Part shown: in pieces, positions 36,174-45,374 of the stretch | Numbering within the stretch: position 1 is the first letter of the stretch | Layout of the letters: each line of letters opens with the position of its first letter | Origin: CAVUFH01 sp963740835 | GTDB lineage: Bacteria; Actinomycetota; Acidimicrobiia; IMCC26256; PALSA-610 | Direction of reading: 5' to 3' | Length of the DNA stretch: 64,000 nt | Assembly (NCBI GenBank): GCA_963740835.1 | Contig: CAVUFH010000003.1 | Location: 62,001-126,000 of the forward strand | The notes under the pieces: generated by a model | The model's input: the letters and a program-made list of their open reading frames with translations, nothing else | The model's database searches: none | Told to the model about the DNA's origin: nothing | Position numbers and translations under genes: made by a program

Positions 36174-37217
36174 TCAGTAGCCCTCGGAAAGGTCGACCAC
36201 GTTCCGCAGGGGTTCGCCCGCGACGAATCGGGTGAGGTTGTCGTAGAAGAGGTCGGTCGCGCGTTCGAGGTAGCGGTCGGCCGACGCGGAACTGTGCGGT
36301 GAGATCGTGAGGTGAGGGGTGTCCCAGAGTGGGCTCTCGGCCGGGAGTGGTTCCTCCCGGGTGACATCCAGTGCGGCGGCGCGGAATTGACCCGATACGA
36401 GCGCGGCGACCAGCGCAGATTCGTCGACGAGTGAACCGCGGGCCACGTTGACGAAGACCGCGCCGGGTCGCATCGCCGCGAAGGCGGCGGCATCGAACAT
36501 GTTCTCGTTCGCCGCGGTTCCGGGCGCGGCGACCACGACCATGTGGCCGCGGCCGAGCGCGTCATGGAGCTGGTTGGGGCCTACCAACTCGTCGACGCCG
36601 GGTGGGACCGCCTCGAGGTTGCGGCGCACGCCGATGACGTGCACGCCGAACGCGTGTAACCGGATCGCGACTTCGGTGCCGATCGCGCCCACGCCGACCA
36701 CGACCGCGGTCCGACCGGCGACCACCGCGCCGAGCGACTCCTGCCAGCGGTGCTCCCGTTGCTGGTCGGCGAGTTCGTCGAGTCGCTTGTAGATCGAGAG
36801 GAGGCGGGCGAGGACCCATTCCGCGATCGGTCCGGCGGCGACACCCGCCGCGTTCGTCAACGTGATCCCGCCCTCGGGGAGGCGCGACGGCACGAACTGG
36901 CCGACGCCCGAACCAATCGCTTGGATCCAACGAAGGTTCGGTGCGAGGGACGGGAGATCGAGCGGTGCGTTGAGCGTGAACATCACGTCGGCGGCGGCGA
37001 GCGCGGCGCGGAGCTCCGACGTGAGCTCGGGCTCGCCGACAGCAAGATCGCCAGCGTGCGGGTCGTGAGATCGACGGGTGAGCTCGCGGTGGCTCAGGTC
37101 GTACGGTGCGACCCGAAGGTCGACGTCACCGCAGATCGCGGCGAGCCGGATGGGGTCGATGACGTCGCCGAGCGGGCCGAATCCGACGTGGATCACGAAC
37201 CGAGGTCTTGCGTTCAT
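36174..37217 (-). CDS. D-isomer-specific 2-hydroxyacid dehydrogenase
   Basis: 347 residues. NAD-binding GVGAIGTEVAIRLHAFG, substrate-binding arginine in VNVARGSLVDE, glutamate in VTREEPLP and histidine in TISPHSS complete the catalytic set. It interconverts a 2-hydroxy acid and a 2-oxo acid. Start overlaps the nitroreductase stop (ATGA, 37214-37217). Confidence 0.88.
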   Translation of the reverse strand: MNARPRFVIHVGFGPLGDVIDPIRLAAICGDVDLRVAPYDLSHRELTRRSHDPHAGDLAVGEPELTSELRAALAAADVMFTLNAPLDLPSLAPNLRWIQAIGSGVGQFVPSRLPEGGITLTNAAGVAAGPIAEWVLARLLSIYKRLDELADQQREHRWQESLGAVVAGRTAVVVGVGAIGTEVAIRLHAFGVHVIGVRRNLEAVPPGVDELVGPNQLHDALGRGHMVVVAAPGTAANENMFDAAAFAAMRPGAVFVNVARGSLVDESALVAALVSGQFRAAALDVTREEPLPAESPLWDTPHLTISPHSSASADRYLERATDLFYDNLTRFVAGEPLRNVVDLSEGY

Positions 37218-37930
37218 CGCCCCGCTGATCCGTTCCACCCGATCACGTCGTCGACCGGCCGACGCGGCGACCTGGTGTAGTTGCCGGGCGCGTACACGAC
37301 CGGGACGAGCGCGGTCTGGTACCACGTGTCCGGGATGCCGAGGATCCGGGCCATCGTCGCCTGATCGGACTGGTGTGCGGTCGTGAGCACAGAGCCCAGG
37401 CCGCGACTCCGCAACGCAAGTTGGAAGCTCCACACGGCCGGCAAGATCGACGCGAACATCCCCGACGTCATCTCGTGGTCCTCGACACCGCCGCGATCGC
37501 GCAGCGCGGGATCCGGAATCAGGCTGCGGTACCGAGCCTCGGCCGCGGCAACGTCGTAGCAGGGGAACACAAGCACCGGCACCTCGCCGAGGTGTTCGGC
37601 GAGCCACAGGATCGACCGGGAGATCCACGCGCCGGCCTCATCCCCATGAGGCTCCTTGGTCGCGAGCATCTCAGTCACCGGCGGAACCGTGACGGCCCGG
37701 TACTGCTCGGCCACCCGCGCCCGCAGCACGGGGTCGTCGACAGCAACCCACTGCCACTCCTGCGCGTTCGACGCGTTCGGGGCGTAGCAGGCGATCTCGA
37801 TGCACTCGCGCACCACCGCGCGGGGCACGGCTCGTGACAGGTCGAGCCGCCGGCGCACCGCCTTCGTGGTGGTGAGCAGGTGATCGATCTCGTCGAGGTC
37901 CTCGAACCGGTCGTCGACTCCGCTGCTCAC
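37214..37930 (-). CDS. Nitroreductase-family FMN oxidoreductase
   Basis: 238 residues with the FMN-binding start TKAVRRRLDLSRAVPRAVVR and APNASNAQEWQW, and the C-terminal SRGLGSVLTTAHQSD and VVYAPGNY. Family enzymes reduce nitro groups, enones or flavins, or dehalogenate. GTG 37930 overlaps the UGSC stop (GTGA), indicating tight co-translation. Confidence 0.85.
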   Translation of the reverse strand: MSSGVDDRFEDLDEIDHLLTTTKAVRRRLDLSRAVPRAVVRECIEIACYAPNASNAQEWQWVAVDDPVLRARVAEQYRAVTVPPVTEMLATKEPHGDEAGAWISRSILWLAEHLGEVPVLVFPCYDVAAAEARYRSLIPDPALRDRGGVEDHEMTSGMFASILPAVWSFQLALRSRGLGSVLTTAHQSDQATMARILGIPDTWYQTALVPVVYAPGNYTRSPRRPVDDVIGWNGSAGR

Positions 37931-38749
37931 GATGTGATCTCCCGCGGGTCCTCGATCACGACACGCGTCACACCGCGGTCCGCCAGTCGCTCGGTCGCGA
38001 CCGACTCGAGCAGTTCTCGCGACATCACGCACGCCGCGCCTTGCTGATCCGCGATGACCAGGCGCAGTCGCAGCAGACCGGCTTCGGGTGACGGGTCGTC
38101 GACCACCTCGAACCCGGCGCCATCCGCCTCGACGAGTCGCTGCAATGATTCGAGACCGTGGTCCCATTCGCGCGGCCGCGATGGCTCCACGGCGAGCGGC
38201 GCTTGAACGCCGGTGAACAGTTCCACGAGCGCGTCGCACGCGGCTTCCGCCGCGACGAAGGAGGGACGCGCGGTCGACGCCACCGATCGGGTGGTCGACC
38301 GCGACGGTGCGGATATCGGGCAGCCCCGTGACCGCGGCGAGCGTCGCGGCGACCGGCCGAAACCGCGTTGTGGTCACGAGGACCGTCGGAATCCCCGCGC
38401 GTTCGAGCTCGACGGTGTCGTGAACGCTGTACGCGGTGCACGAACCACAATCGGCCGTACCGGTGATCACGAGGTCGGCGACGTCATGGATGCGGGCGAG
38501 CACATCCGGCGCGCAGGCGACTGCCGCGTTGGCCGACCGTCCGCCGGGGCCCTTCTTCAGGACGAGCTCGAGCGTCGCGCCGGTCCGAGTTGCAAGGGTC
38601 TCGGCCGCGTGCGTCATCAGCGCCGCCGCGTTGGGTTTGCCGTTGTCGAGCACGACGATGCCACGACCGGCAAGCGTCGGCAGCGGGTCCGCGAGGCGCG
38701 TGACCGCGGCTTCGACGACGCCGTCCGGACGGTAGATCTGCACGGTCAC
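37927..38749 (-). CDS. UGSC-family protein (cysteine form), frameshifted
   Basis: Contains LVITGTADCGSCTAYSVHDT, matching the UGSC family, in which the first position is selenocysteine in some metagenomic homologues and is cysteine here. The preceding strand GIVVLDNGKPNAAALMTHAA is also typical. The frame shifts near 38282 into EAACDALVELFTGVQAPLAV, the second half. A redox-active Cys-x-x-Cys is likely, but the reaction is unknown. GTG 38749 overlaps the upstream gene (GTGA). Confidence 0.78.
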
Positions 38750-39788
38750 CCCTCCACGCCGACGGTCACACTGCGGGTCATGCCCCACGACGGGATCACT
38801 GAGCTGTGCTTGCCGGGGCCGCCGACGACAACTACCCGGATGTTGTCGGGGTGTTCAGTCATCGGAAGCGGGTGATCGTCGGCCACGAGCTTCATCCACT
38901 CGGCCCACGCCAACTCGCTGAAGTGTCTCCGGAACGTGCCCGCCGTGATGCGGGCATGGTCGAAGAGATACGAGGCGATGTCAGCCGCGGTCGAGTCCCG
39001 CGACGGCGAGACTCGCCGCATGCTCGGGACCGAGCACCACGAACCACTCACCCTGGCTGATCGGCGCATTGTTCAACGCGAGCGATGTCATCGCCGATGC
39101 GGTCTTGTCGAGGATGAGGCGAGGGTCACCGTCGGCCTCCATGTCGTGCACATTGTGCGGGTTCTCACCGCAGAGCACGGTCACCGCACTCGGCGCGTCG
39201 ACCCCGCGGCTCGCCGCGTAACTCCCCCATGGAGATTCGGCGGCGTTCTCCGCCACGCAGTAGCTGTACTTCGCGGGCTGGCCCTGGGTGGCCGCGTCAC
39301 CAGAGCCGGGACGGGCACCGGCCAGATGGATGAGCGCGAGCCGCACGGCGCGCCCCACGGTCGCGTTGGCCCGGTTGCCCGGGCCGAACGCGCCGAGCAC
39401 CGGCATTGAACCCGGCCCGCTCGACGATCTCTCCGTGGACGACCACGAGCGGCGCAACCGGGTGCGTGGTCGCGTTCACGCCGCGGAGGTTGACCTCCGG
39501 GCGGCACAGTGCGCGCAACGCGCTGAGCACCACGGGGAAGACCTCGATGGCACAACCGGCCAGCACCGCGTTCACTGCCACCGCTCGCCGGGTGACGATG
39601 CCACGCCGCGGCGCCAACACCGCGAGCGGTTCGTCGGGATCACCCGTCGCGGCGGCGAGCATCGATTCGACCCGGTCCGGCGTGGGCGCAACCAGCGGCA
39701 ATCCATCGCCCCAGCCGCGCCGCGCGTAGGCCTCGAGCAGCGTCTCGGGGTCGTCCGCGTCGATGTCGATGAGCCAGTCGGTCGTCAC
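38746..39788 (-). CDS. UGSC-partner protein of unknown function, two frameshifts
   Basis: Read across three frames, it gives about 345 residues: WLIDIDADDPETLLEAYARR, GWGDGLPLVAPTPDRVESML, then LCRPEVNLRGVNATTHPVAP, NATVGRAVRLALIHLAGARP, and a last part with DHARITAGTFRRHFSELAWA and VVVVGGPGKHSSVIPSWG. Frames change near 39405 and 39000. Conserved Gly/Asn/Thr stretches look like a real active site, but no family is recognised. It is first in the long operon and fused by overlap to the UGSC gene, so the two probably act together. Confidence 0.65.
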
Positions 39789-39855
39789 GTCGTCGCTTCC
39801 GCAGGTCCGGACGGCATCGCTTCGGTACCAGAGTCTGGAGCAGTAAGGTAGATGT

Positions 39856-39868
39856 CTGATGGTATCAG
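39856..39868. promoter_or_regulatory. Palindrome over the amidohydrolase start codon
   Basis: CTGAT-GGT-ATCAG is a perfect 5-bp-arm inverted repeat covering the ATG at 39859. It lies in the 70-bp region between the long minus-strand operon (start 39788) and the amidohydrolase/TetR pair. The size resembles TetR/GntR-type half-sites; the nearby TetR (40697) is the obvious candidate binder. Confidence 0.4.
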
Positions 39869-40695
39869 TCACCGATGCGCACGTCCACGTCGTGTCGCCG
39901 GAAGCGCAGCGGTATCCGCGCAATCCCGGCCGGTTCGGGCGCGATTGGTGGATCGGACGCGAGGTCGACGCCGAACACATCGCCGACGATCTCGCGGGTG
40001 CGGGCGTGGAACGCGCCGTGATCGTCCAAGCCGTCGGCCCCTATGGCAACGACAACTCCTACGCGCGCGACGCGGTCGCGGCGAGCGCCGGGCAGTTCGC
40101 GCTCGTCGCCGCGATCGACACCGACGGCGCGGATCCCGCCGCGGAGCTGGCCGCGCTCGTCGAGAACGGCGGCGTCGCCGGCGTGCGCGTGGCGGCGTTC
40201 GCGGGTGAATGCAAATTCCTGACCGACGGGCGCGGGCGCGCGATCTGGGACATCGCCGCGGCCTGCGGCATGAATCTGATCGTCGCCTGCGTTGCGGATC
40301 AACTCCCCGAGGTCGCCCAGCTCGTGGCCGACCGACCAGAGGTCCCGGTCGCGCTGGACCACTGCGGATTCGCCGACCTCACCGGTGGTCCTCCGTACGC
40401 GCGCGCGACGAAGCTGTTCGACCTCGCGGTGCTCGCGGGGGTACATCTGAAGGTGACGACCATCGCGCTCCGCCAAGCCGACGCGGCCGGCGGTGCGCGG
40501 GCGTACGTGAATCACCTCGTCGACGCGTTCGGCGTGAATCGCCTGTGTTGGGGGTCCGATCACCCCCAGACCTTCGAGCTCCCCTACCCCGCCATGGTCC
40601 GTCTCGCGTTCGACGCCACCGTCGATCTCGACGACGACCAACGCGCGGCCGTGCTTGACACCAACGCCCGCCGACTGTGGTTCGGGGGGCGCTGA
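39859..40695 (+). CDS. Amidohydrolase 2-family metal-dependent hydrolase
   Basis: 278 residues. TDAHVHVV near the N-terminus supplies the metal-binding HxH, VPVALDHCGFADL the histidine, and LCWGSDHPQTFELPY the final aspartate. This is the lactonase/decarboxylase-type amidohydrolase group (gluconolactone-, 2-pyrone-dicarboxylate-lactonase-like). Divergent from the long operon and followed after 1 bp by TetR. Confidence 0.85.
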   Translation: MVSVTDAHVHVVSPEAQRYPRNPGRFGRDWWIGREVDAEHIADDLAGAGVERAVIVQAVGPYGNDNSYARDAVAASAGQFALVAAIDTDGADPAAELAALVENGGVAGVRVAAFAGECKFLTDGRGRAIWDIAAACGMNLIVACVADQLPEVAQLVADRPEVPVALDHCGFADLTGGPPYARATKLFDLAVLAGVHLKVTTIALRQADAAGGARAYVNHLVDAFGVNRLCWGSDHPQTFELPYPAMVRLAFDATVDLDDDQRAAVLDTNARRLWFGGR

Positions 40696-40696
40696 G

Positions 40697-41284
40697 ATGG
40701 CGGCCGGCATCGGTCTCGACCGGCCGCGCGTCGTCGCCGAAGCCGCGGCGCTCGCCGACGAGGACGGGCCCGACGCGGTGACGCTCGCCGCACTCGCGGC
40801 GCGCCTCGGGGTTCGCAGTCAGTCGCTCTATGCGCACGTCGACGGGCTCGACGGTCTGCGCCGCGACCTTGCGGTGCTCGGTCAACAAGCGCTCGCCGAC
40901 GTGCTCGGCCGCTCCGTCATGGGCCGGTCCGGTGAGGGCGCACTCCGTGCGCTGTGTGACGCATACGCCCGCTTCGCGTCCGAGCGTCCGGGCCTCTACG
41001 CGTTCTGCCAGCGCGCGCCCGGCGACGACGACGCGCTCGCGGCCACGAGCGACGCCGCCACCGCGCCGTGGCGAGCCGTCCTCTCCTCGTTCGGCCTCAC
41101 GAAGACGGACCTCGTCCACTTCCACCGTGCGCAGTGGGCCGCGCTGCACGGATTCGTGACGCTGCGCAGCGGCGGGCTCATGACCCGCGCCGCGAATCCG
41201 GATCGCAGCTTCACCGTCATGGTCGACGGATTCGTCGCCGCGCTCACGGCGCACCACTCGCCGGCAGACGCGTCGCCGGCGTAA
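40697..41284 (+). CDS. TetR-family transcriptional regulator (WHG-domain type)
   Basis: 195 residues. The HTH is AVTLAALAARLGVRSQSLYA, then HVDGLDGLRRDLA; the C-terminal domain contains ALHGFVTLRSGGLMT and the FTVMVDGFVAAL helix typical of the TetR_C_33/WHG group. It follows the amidohydrolase on the same transcript and is the best candidate regulator of the 39.8-kb divergent promoter. Its 3' end is duplicated at 30.2 kb. Confidence 0.85.
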   Translation: MAAGIGLDRPRVVAEAAALADEDGPDAVTLAALAARLGVRSQSLYAHVDGLDGLRRDLAVLGQQALADVLGRSVMGRSGEGALRALCDAYARFASERPGLYAFCQRAPGDDDALAATSDAATAPWRAVLSSFGLTKTDLVHFHRAQWAALHGFVTLRSGGLMTRAANPDRSFTVMVDGFVAALTAHHSPADASPA

Positions 41285-41306
41285 CCGTCGCTGGTCTGAG
41301 TTTGGG

Positions 41307-42232
41307 TCACCTTGGTTCTTGTCGCGCGATGTTCGCGAACTCGGAGGCGACGAGTTGGTTGATCGGTTGTTGGGGGCCGAGCCGCCAGTCGCGCCAGGGA
41401 AGCCAGTCGTACCACTTGGCGAGTTCCGTGAAGTCGAGCGCCGCGGCGATCAATTCCTCGTCGGCGCCCGCTTGCGCGAGCACGACCGGAAAGCCCGGAA
41501 ACTGCGGCCCGCCGATCACGCTGCCGCCGGCCCATGCGGGTGGGCCGTGGCTCGAACCCACCCGGTTGGCCGATGCCGCGAAGACCAAGTTCTCCTGGGC
41601 GCGCACGAGCGTGGCCTGTTCGAGATGTTCGCGGCGCGCGGGAGATCCGATCGCCCGGTCGGGTTCACCAAGATCCGCGCGCCCTTGAGCGCGAGCACCC
41701 GGCACAATTCCGGGTTGTTGTAGAAGTCGTAACAGATCGAAATACCGATCGGGCCGAGGTCGGTGTCGAAGACCGGCAACGCATCGCCGGGTGTGAACCG
41801 GTCGGTTTCCAACGGGATGCCGAGGTGCAACTTCCGGTACGTGCCGACAAGGCCGGTGGGCGCGACCACGTTGGCCGAGTTGTAGATGACGCCGGCGTCG
41901 GTTGCGTCGGCTTCCTCGAATCCGTAGATCACGTGGATCGCGTGCCGCGCGGCGACCTCGCTGATCGCTTGGCACGATGCACCGTCGGCGTGCTCGGCCT
42001 GCGCGCGGTGCCACGGGCACGGTTCGTGCGCGGCCGCGCATTCGTCGCAGCGCCCCCAGGTGTTCAATGCGAGTTCGGGGAAGATCACGAGGTCGCACCC
42101 GCCGGTGGCCGCCACCGCGATCTGGTCGAGCATGTTCGCGAGCGTGGCGCCCTTGTCGCGCGCGACAGCCTCGAAGTTGACGCATCCCACGGTGATCGAG
42201 CTGGGACCGAGATCGGGATCGTCGGGCCGCAT
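41307..42232 (-). CDS. Carbon-nitrogen hydrolase (nitrilase family), frameshifted
   Basis: The E-K-C triad is present: glutamate in LVIFPELALNTWG, lysine in TYRKLHLGIPLE and cysteine in GISICYDFYNNPE. The frame shifts near 41645, after which QENLVFAASANRVGSSHG and the C-terminal region follow. Hydrolyses a C-N bond of an amide or nitrile. Cys-rich insert CDECAAAHEPCPWH is unusual. It starts immediately after the cupin stop (TGA-ATG), so the two are coupled. Confidence 0.82.
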
Positions 42233-42793
42233 TCAGTCCCCGCCTGTCACCCAGTGCGTGCGCAGGTCGCTGAGCCAATCGGGGTATTGCAGGGGCGGAT
42301 CAGGCAACGGTTCGGCGCCGTGGGCGGCGAGCGCGTCGTCGAACGCGGCCGGATCGTCGCCCCAGCTGCGCGGGTCGCCCATCATCACCTCGAAGAACAC
42401 GACACCTTCGGATCCGGCCACAACCGGACCGAACGCGACACCGCGCGGCAACTCGATGTGCGTGCCGGCCGGGCACTCGCGGTCGCCGAAGGTGGCCGAT
42501 CCCTCGATCACGAACACGACGTGCGGGCTGAAGTGCCCGTGGCGTCGCACGACCATGCCCGGGTCGTACCGTGCGTACAAGCTGAGGTACTGCGGGTCGG
42601 GCGAGAACGCGAGCCATTTCTCGCGCACCTGCGCGACCGTGCCGTCGGCGTTGCGCTGCGCCTTCACTGCCTGCCACGGCACATCGGCATCGTCGAGATG
42701 ACGGAAGATCGGCTCGAGTCCATCGACCCGGGGCTCGGCGGCGCGTCTTCGACCATTTCCGAATACTACGCCGCGCAAAGTAACTTGGCACAT
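42233..42793 (-). CDS. Cupin-domain protein
   Basis: About 186 residues; the true start may be internal, since ATG 42793 lies only 2 bp from the divergent GTG at 42796. Cupin motifs: GMVVRRHGHFSPHVVFVIEG with two histidines and glutamate region, and CPAGTHIELPRGVAFGPVV. Probably a metal-binding dioxygenase or sensor partner of the nitrilase. Confidence 0.7.
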   Translation of the reverse strand: MCQVTLRGVVFGNGRRRAAEPRVDGLEPIFRHLDDADVPWQAVKAQRNADGTVAQVREKWLAFSPDPQYLSLYARYDPGMVVRRHGHFSPHVVFVIEGSATFGDRECPAGTHIELPRGVAFGPVVAGSEGVVFFEVMMGDPRSWGDDPAAFDDALAAHGAEPLPDPPLQYPDWLSDLRTHWVTGGD

Positions 42794-42795
42794 AC

Positions 42796-44027
42796 GTGAC
42801 TTCCACGAATGCGACGCCCGCGGAATCGGATTTTCCGCTCATCATCTCGGTCGACGATCACATCCTCGAGCCGCGCGACCTCTGGCAGCGCGAGCTCCCG
42901 GCATCGATGCGCGAGCGCGGGCCGCGTGTCGTGCGGGAACGCGCTCGCCTCGATTTCAAGGGCGGGACACTCAACTTCGAGCGCGACGTACCCGACGGCC
43001 AGTGGTGCGACCTGTGGCTGTTCGACGATCTCGTGCTCGGCACCGGCCTGCTGCACGCGGCGGGCGGATTGCCGCCCGAAGATCAGCACAACGTTCCGGC
43101 GATCTACGAGGACTTCCGGCCGGGTGCGTACGACCAGAGTGCGCGCCTCGCCGACATGGACGCGAACCACGTCGAAGTCGGTATCAACTACCCGAACACG
43201 TTCCCTCGCTTCGCGGGCCAAGGATTCGCCGAGCGAGCCGACAAGGACCTCGCGCTCACGTGCCTGCGCATCTACAACGACTGGATGATCGACGAGTGGT
43301 GCGGCGGCGACGGCCCGGGGCCGCCTCGTTCCGCTCACGCTCGTTCCGTTGTGGGACCCGGTCGCCGCGGCAGCCGAAGTGCGCCGGTGCGCGGCGAAGG
43401 GCAGCTACGCGATCGCGTTCAGCGAGAACCCGGCGAAGCTCGGCTTCGATTCGCTCTACACGGGGAACTGGGATCCGCTTGTGGGTCGCGTGCGAAGAGA
43501 CGGACACCACCGTGTCGATGCACATCGGCTCCTCGTCGTCGATGCCGACCACGTCGCCGGACGCACCGCTCGCAGTGTCGATGTCGCTCAACGCGCAGAA
43601 CGCGCAGGGTTCGGTGTGCGACTGGGTGTACAGCCGGAGCTTGGAACGCTTCCCGAAGTTGAAGCTCGCATACGCCGAGAGCCAGGTCGGGTGGATGCCG
43701 TTCCAGTTCGAGCGCATGGACGCGGTCTGGCACGAGGACGTGGGCGGCGTCGATCTGCCCGAACCACCGTCGACGTACCTGCGGGGTCGCGTCTTCGGTT
43801 GCATCTTCGACGACCTGCACGGGCTGCGCTGCCGCAACGAGATCGGCATGGACCAGATCGTCTTCGAATGCGACTTCCCGCACCCCAACGGTTCGTTCCC
43901 GAACTCCCGGCGTCGCGCGTGGGAGCTGGCGAGCGCGGCGAACCTCGACGCGGGCGAGGTCTACAAGCTCGTGCGCGGCAACGCGATCAACGTGTACGGG
44001 CTCCAGCGATTCGGGATTGCAGCATGA
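42796..44027 (+). CDS. Amidohydrolase 2-family protein, two frameshifts
   Basis: ISVDDHILEPRDLWQRELPA begins the family's D-x-H metal site (here DDHILEP as in 2-amino-3-carboxymuconate-semialdehyde decarboxylase-like proteins). The frame breaks near 43320 and 43478; fragments VPLWDPVAAAAEVRRCAAKG, LKLAYAESQVGWMPFQFERM and IVFECDFPHPNGSFPNS restore a full enzyme of about 410 residues. Probably a decarboxylase or hydrolase. Its stop overlaps the MarR start (ATGA). Confidence 0.8.
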
Positions 44028-44488
44028 GTGCGATCGCGTTGCCAGGCGACGAACCGGGTTTGATGGCCAGCGTCATGCGCCTCCGGCTACTCGCCAACGC
44101 GCAGCTGGAGGCCGTGACCGAAGCGCACGGGATCGCGCTGGCCGACTACCTCGTGCTCGCGGTGATCCGCCGCACGCCCGGGGGCCGCACCTCACCGAGC
44201 GCGATCTGCGAGGTGCTCCACCGGACGACCGGCGGCATGACGCTTGCACTCGACCGGCTCGAGGCGGCCGGGTGGCTCGCCCGCGCCGCCGATCCGAGCG
44301 ATCGCCGCAAGGTCGTGGTGGTACTCACCCGCGCCGGCCGGACCCTGGCGGTCACCGTCAACGCGGCGCTCCACGACTGGGAACGATCCCTCGACCTCAG
44401 CCGTCGTCGCCTGCGCGACATCGTCGGCGTCATCGACGAGATCGGCGACGTCCTCGATCGTGCCCATGCGCTGGCGCACACCTCGTGA
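44024..44488 (+). CDS. MarR-family transcriptional regulator
   Basis: 154 residues: HGIALADYLVLAVIRRTPGG, HTH SPSAICEVLHRTTGGMTLAL, and wing DPSDRRKVVVVLTRAGR. Co-transcribed with the amidohydrolase and convergent (5 bp) with an enoyl-CoA hydratase gene. Confidence 0.87.
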   Translation: MSAIALPGDEPGLMASVMRLRLLANAQLEAVTEAHGIALADYLVLAVIRRTPGGRTSPSAICEVLHRTTGGMTLALDRLEAAGWLARAADPSDRRKVVVVLTRAGRTLAVTVNAALHDWERSLDLSRRRLRDIVGVIDEIGDVLDRAHALAHTS

Positions 44489-44493
44489 GCATG

Positions 44494-45327
44494 TCAGTCC
44501 TCGAACGCCGGCGGCCGTTCCTCGCGCCGGGCGCGCACGGCCTCCTCGAAGTTCTTCGTGGTGAGCCGGATGTAGAGCTGCGTGTGGGTCTCCATCTCGA
44601 TCGCCGCACGCAGGCTCCCCATCTCGAGACCGGCCCACATGGTGCGCTTGGTGAGCGCGACGCCCTGCGTGCTCCACCCGTTGATCTGGTCGGCGAGGTC
44701 GAGCGCGGCGGTGAGGAGATCGGCGTCGGGGACGACGCGCGAAACCAGACCCATCGCCGCGGCTTCGTGCGCATCGACATCGCGCCCAGAAAGCATGATT
44801 TCAAACGCACGCGACGAACCGATCGCGCGAGGAAGCAGGAAGCTCAGGCCCAACTCGGTCGCGGTCAATCCGTTGTTGATGCCCGCGGCGCGGAAGTACG
44901 CGGACTCGCCCGCAATCCGGATGTCGGCGCCGAGCGTGAGGCAAAGGCCCCCGCCGATCGCCGCGCCGTTGATCGCGCAGATCACCGGCTGCGGCATCCG
45001 CTGCATCGCGGGGACGAGGTCGGCCAGGATCGACATCGCTCTCGTCGCGATGCGCGTCAGGGTCAGGCCGTCGATGTTCGGAGGCGGCACACCGTCCTGC
45101 GTGTCGGCGCCCGAACAGAACCCGCGCCCGGAGCCGGTGAGGACAACACACGTTGTGTCGTTGTCGGCCGCCACGTCGGCGAAGGCTTCGTGAAGCGGCA
45201 CCATCAACTCGAACGCCATCGAATTCATGCGCTCGGGCCGGTTGAGTGTGATGACCGTCGTGTGCGGCCGCGGTTTCTCGACCAGCACGAGGTTCGTGCG
45301 CGAAGCGGTGCGCTCATGTTCTGTCAT
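44494..45327 (-). CDS. Enoyl-CoA hydratase/isomerase family protein
   Basis: 277-residue crotonase. Oxyanion-hole strands GSGRGFCSGADTQDG and CAINGAAIGGGLCLTLGADI are canonical; TATELGLSFLLPRAIG carries the active-site glutamate region. Acts on a CoA thioester, consistent with the CoA ligase at 34.5 kb. Divergent from the P450 gene with 47 bp between starts. Confidence 0.87.
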   Translation of the reverse strand: MTEHERTASRTNLVLVEKPRPHTTVITLNRPERMNSMAFELMVPLHEAFADVAADNDTTCVVLTGSGRGFCSGADTQDGVPPPNIDGLTLTRIATRAMSILADLVPAMQRMPQPVICAINGAAIGGGLCLTLGADIRIAGESAYFRAAGINNGLTATELGLSFLLPRAIGSSRAFEIMLSGRDVDAHEAAAMGLVSRVVPDADLLTAALDLADQINGWSTQGVALTKRTMWAGLEMGSLRAAIEMETHTQLYIRLTTKNFEEAVRARREERPPAFED

Positions 45328-45374
45328 GCGCGGGCAACGTAGCCCGTCATGTCGACCAACCCAGGGGGAACGCA

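Noticed and set aside
38440..38480. Selenocysteine/SECIS context for the UGSC motif
   Set aside because: The codon is TGC for cysteine, not TGA, and no convincing stem-loop was sought or needed.
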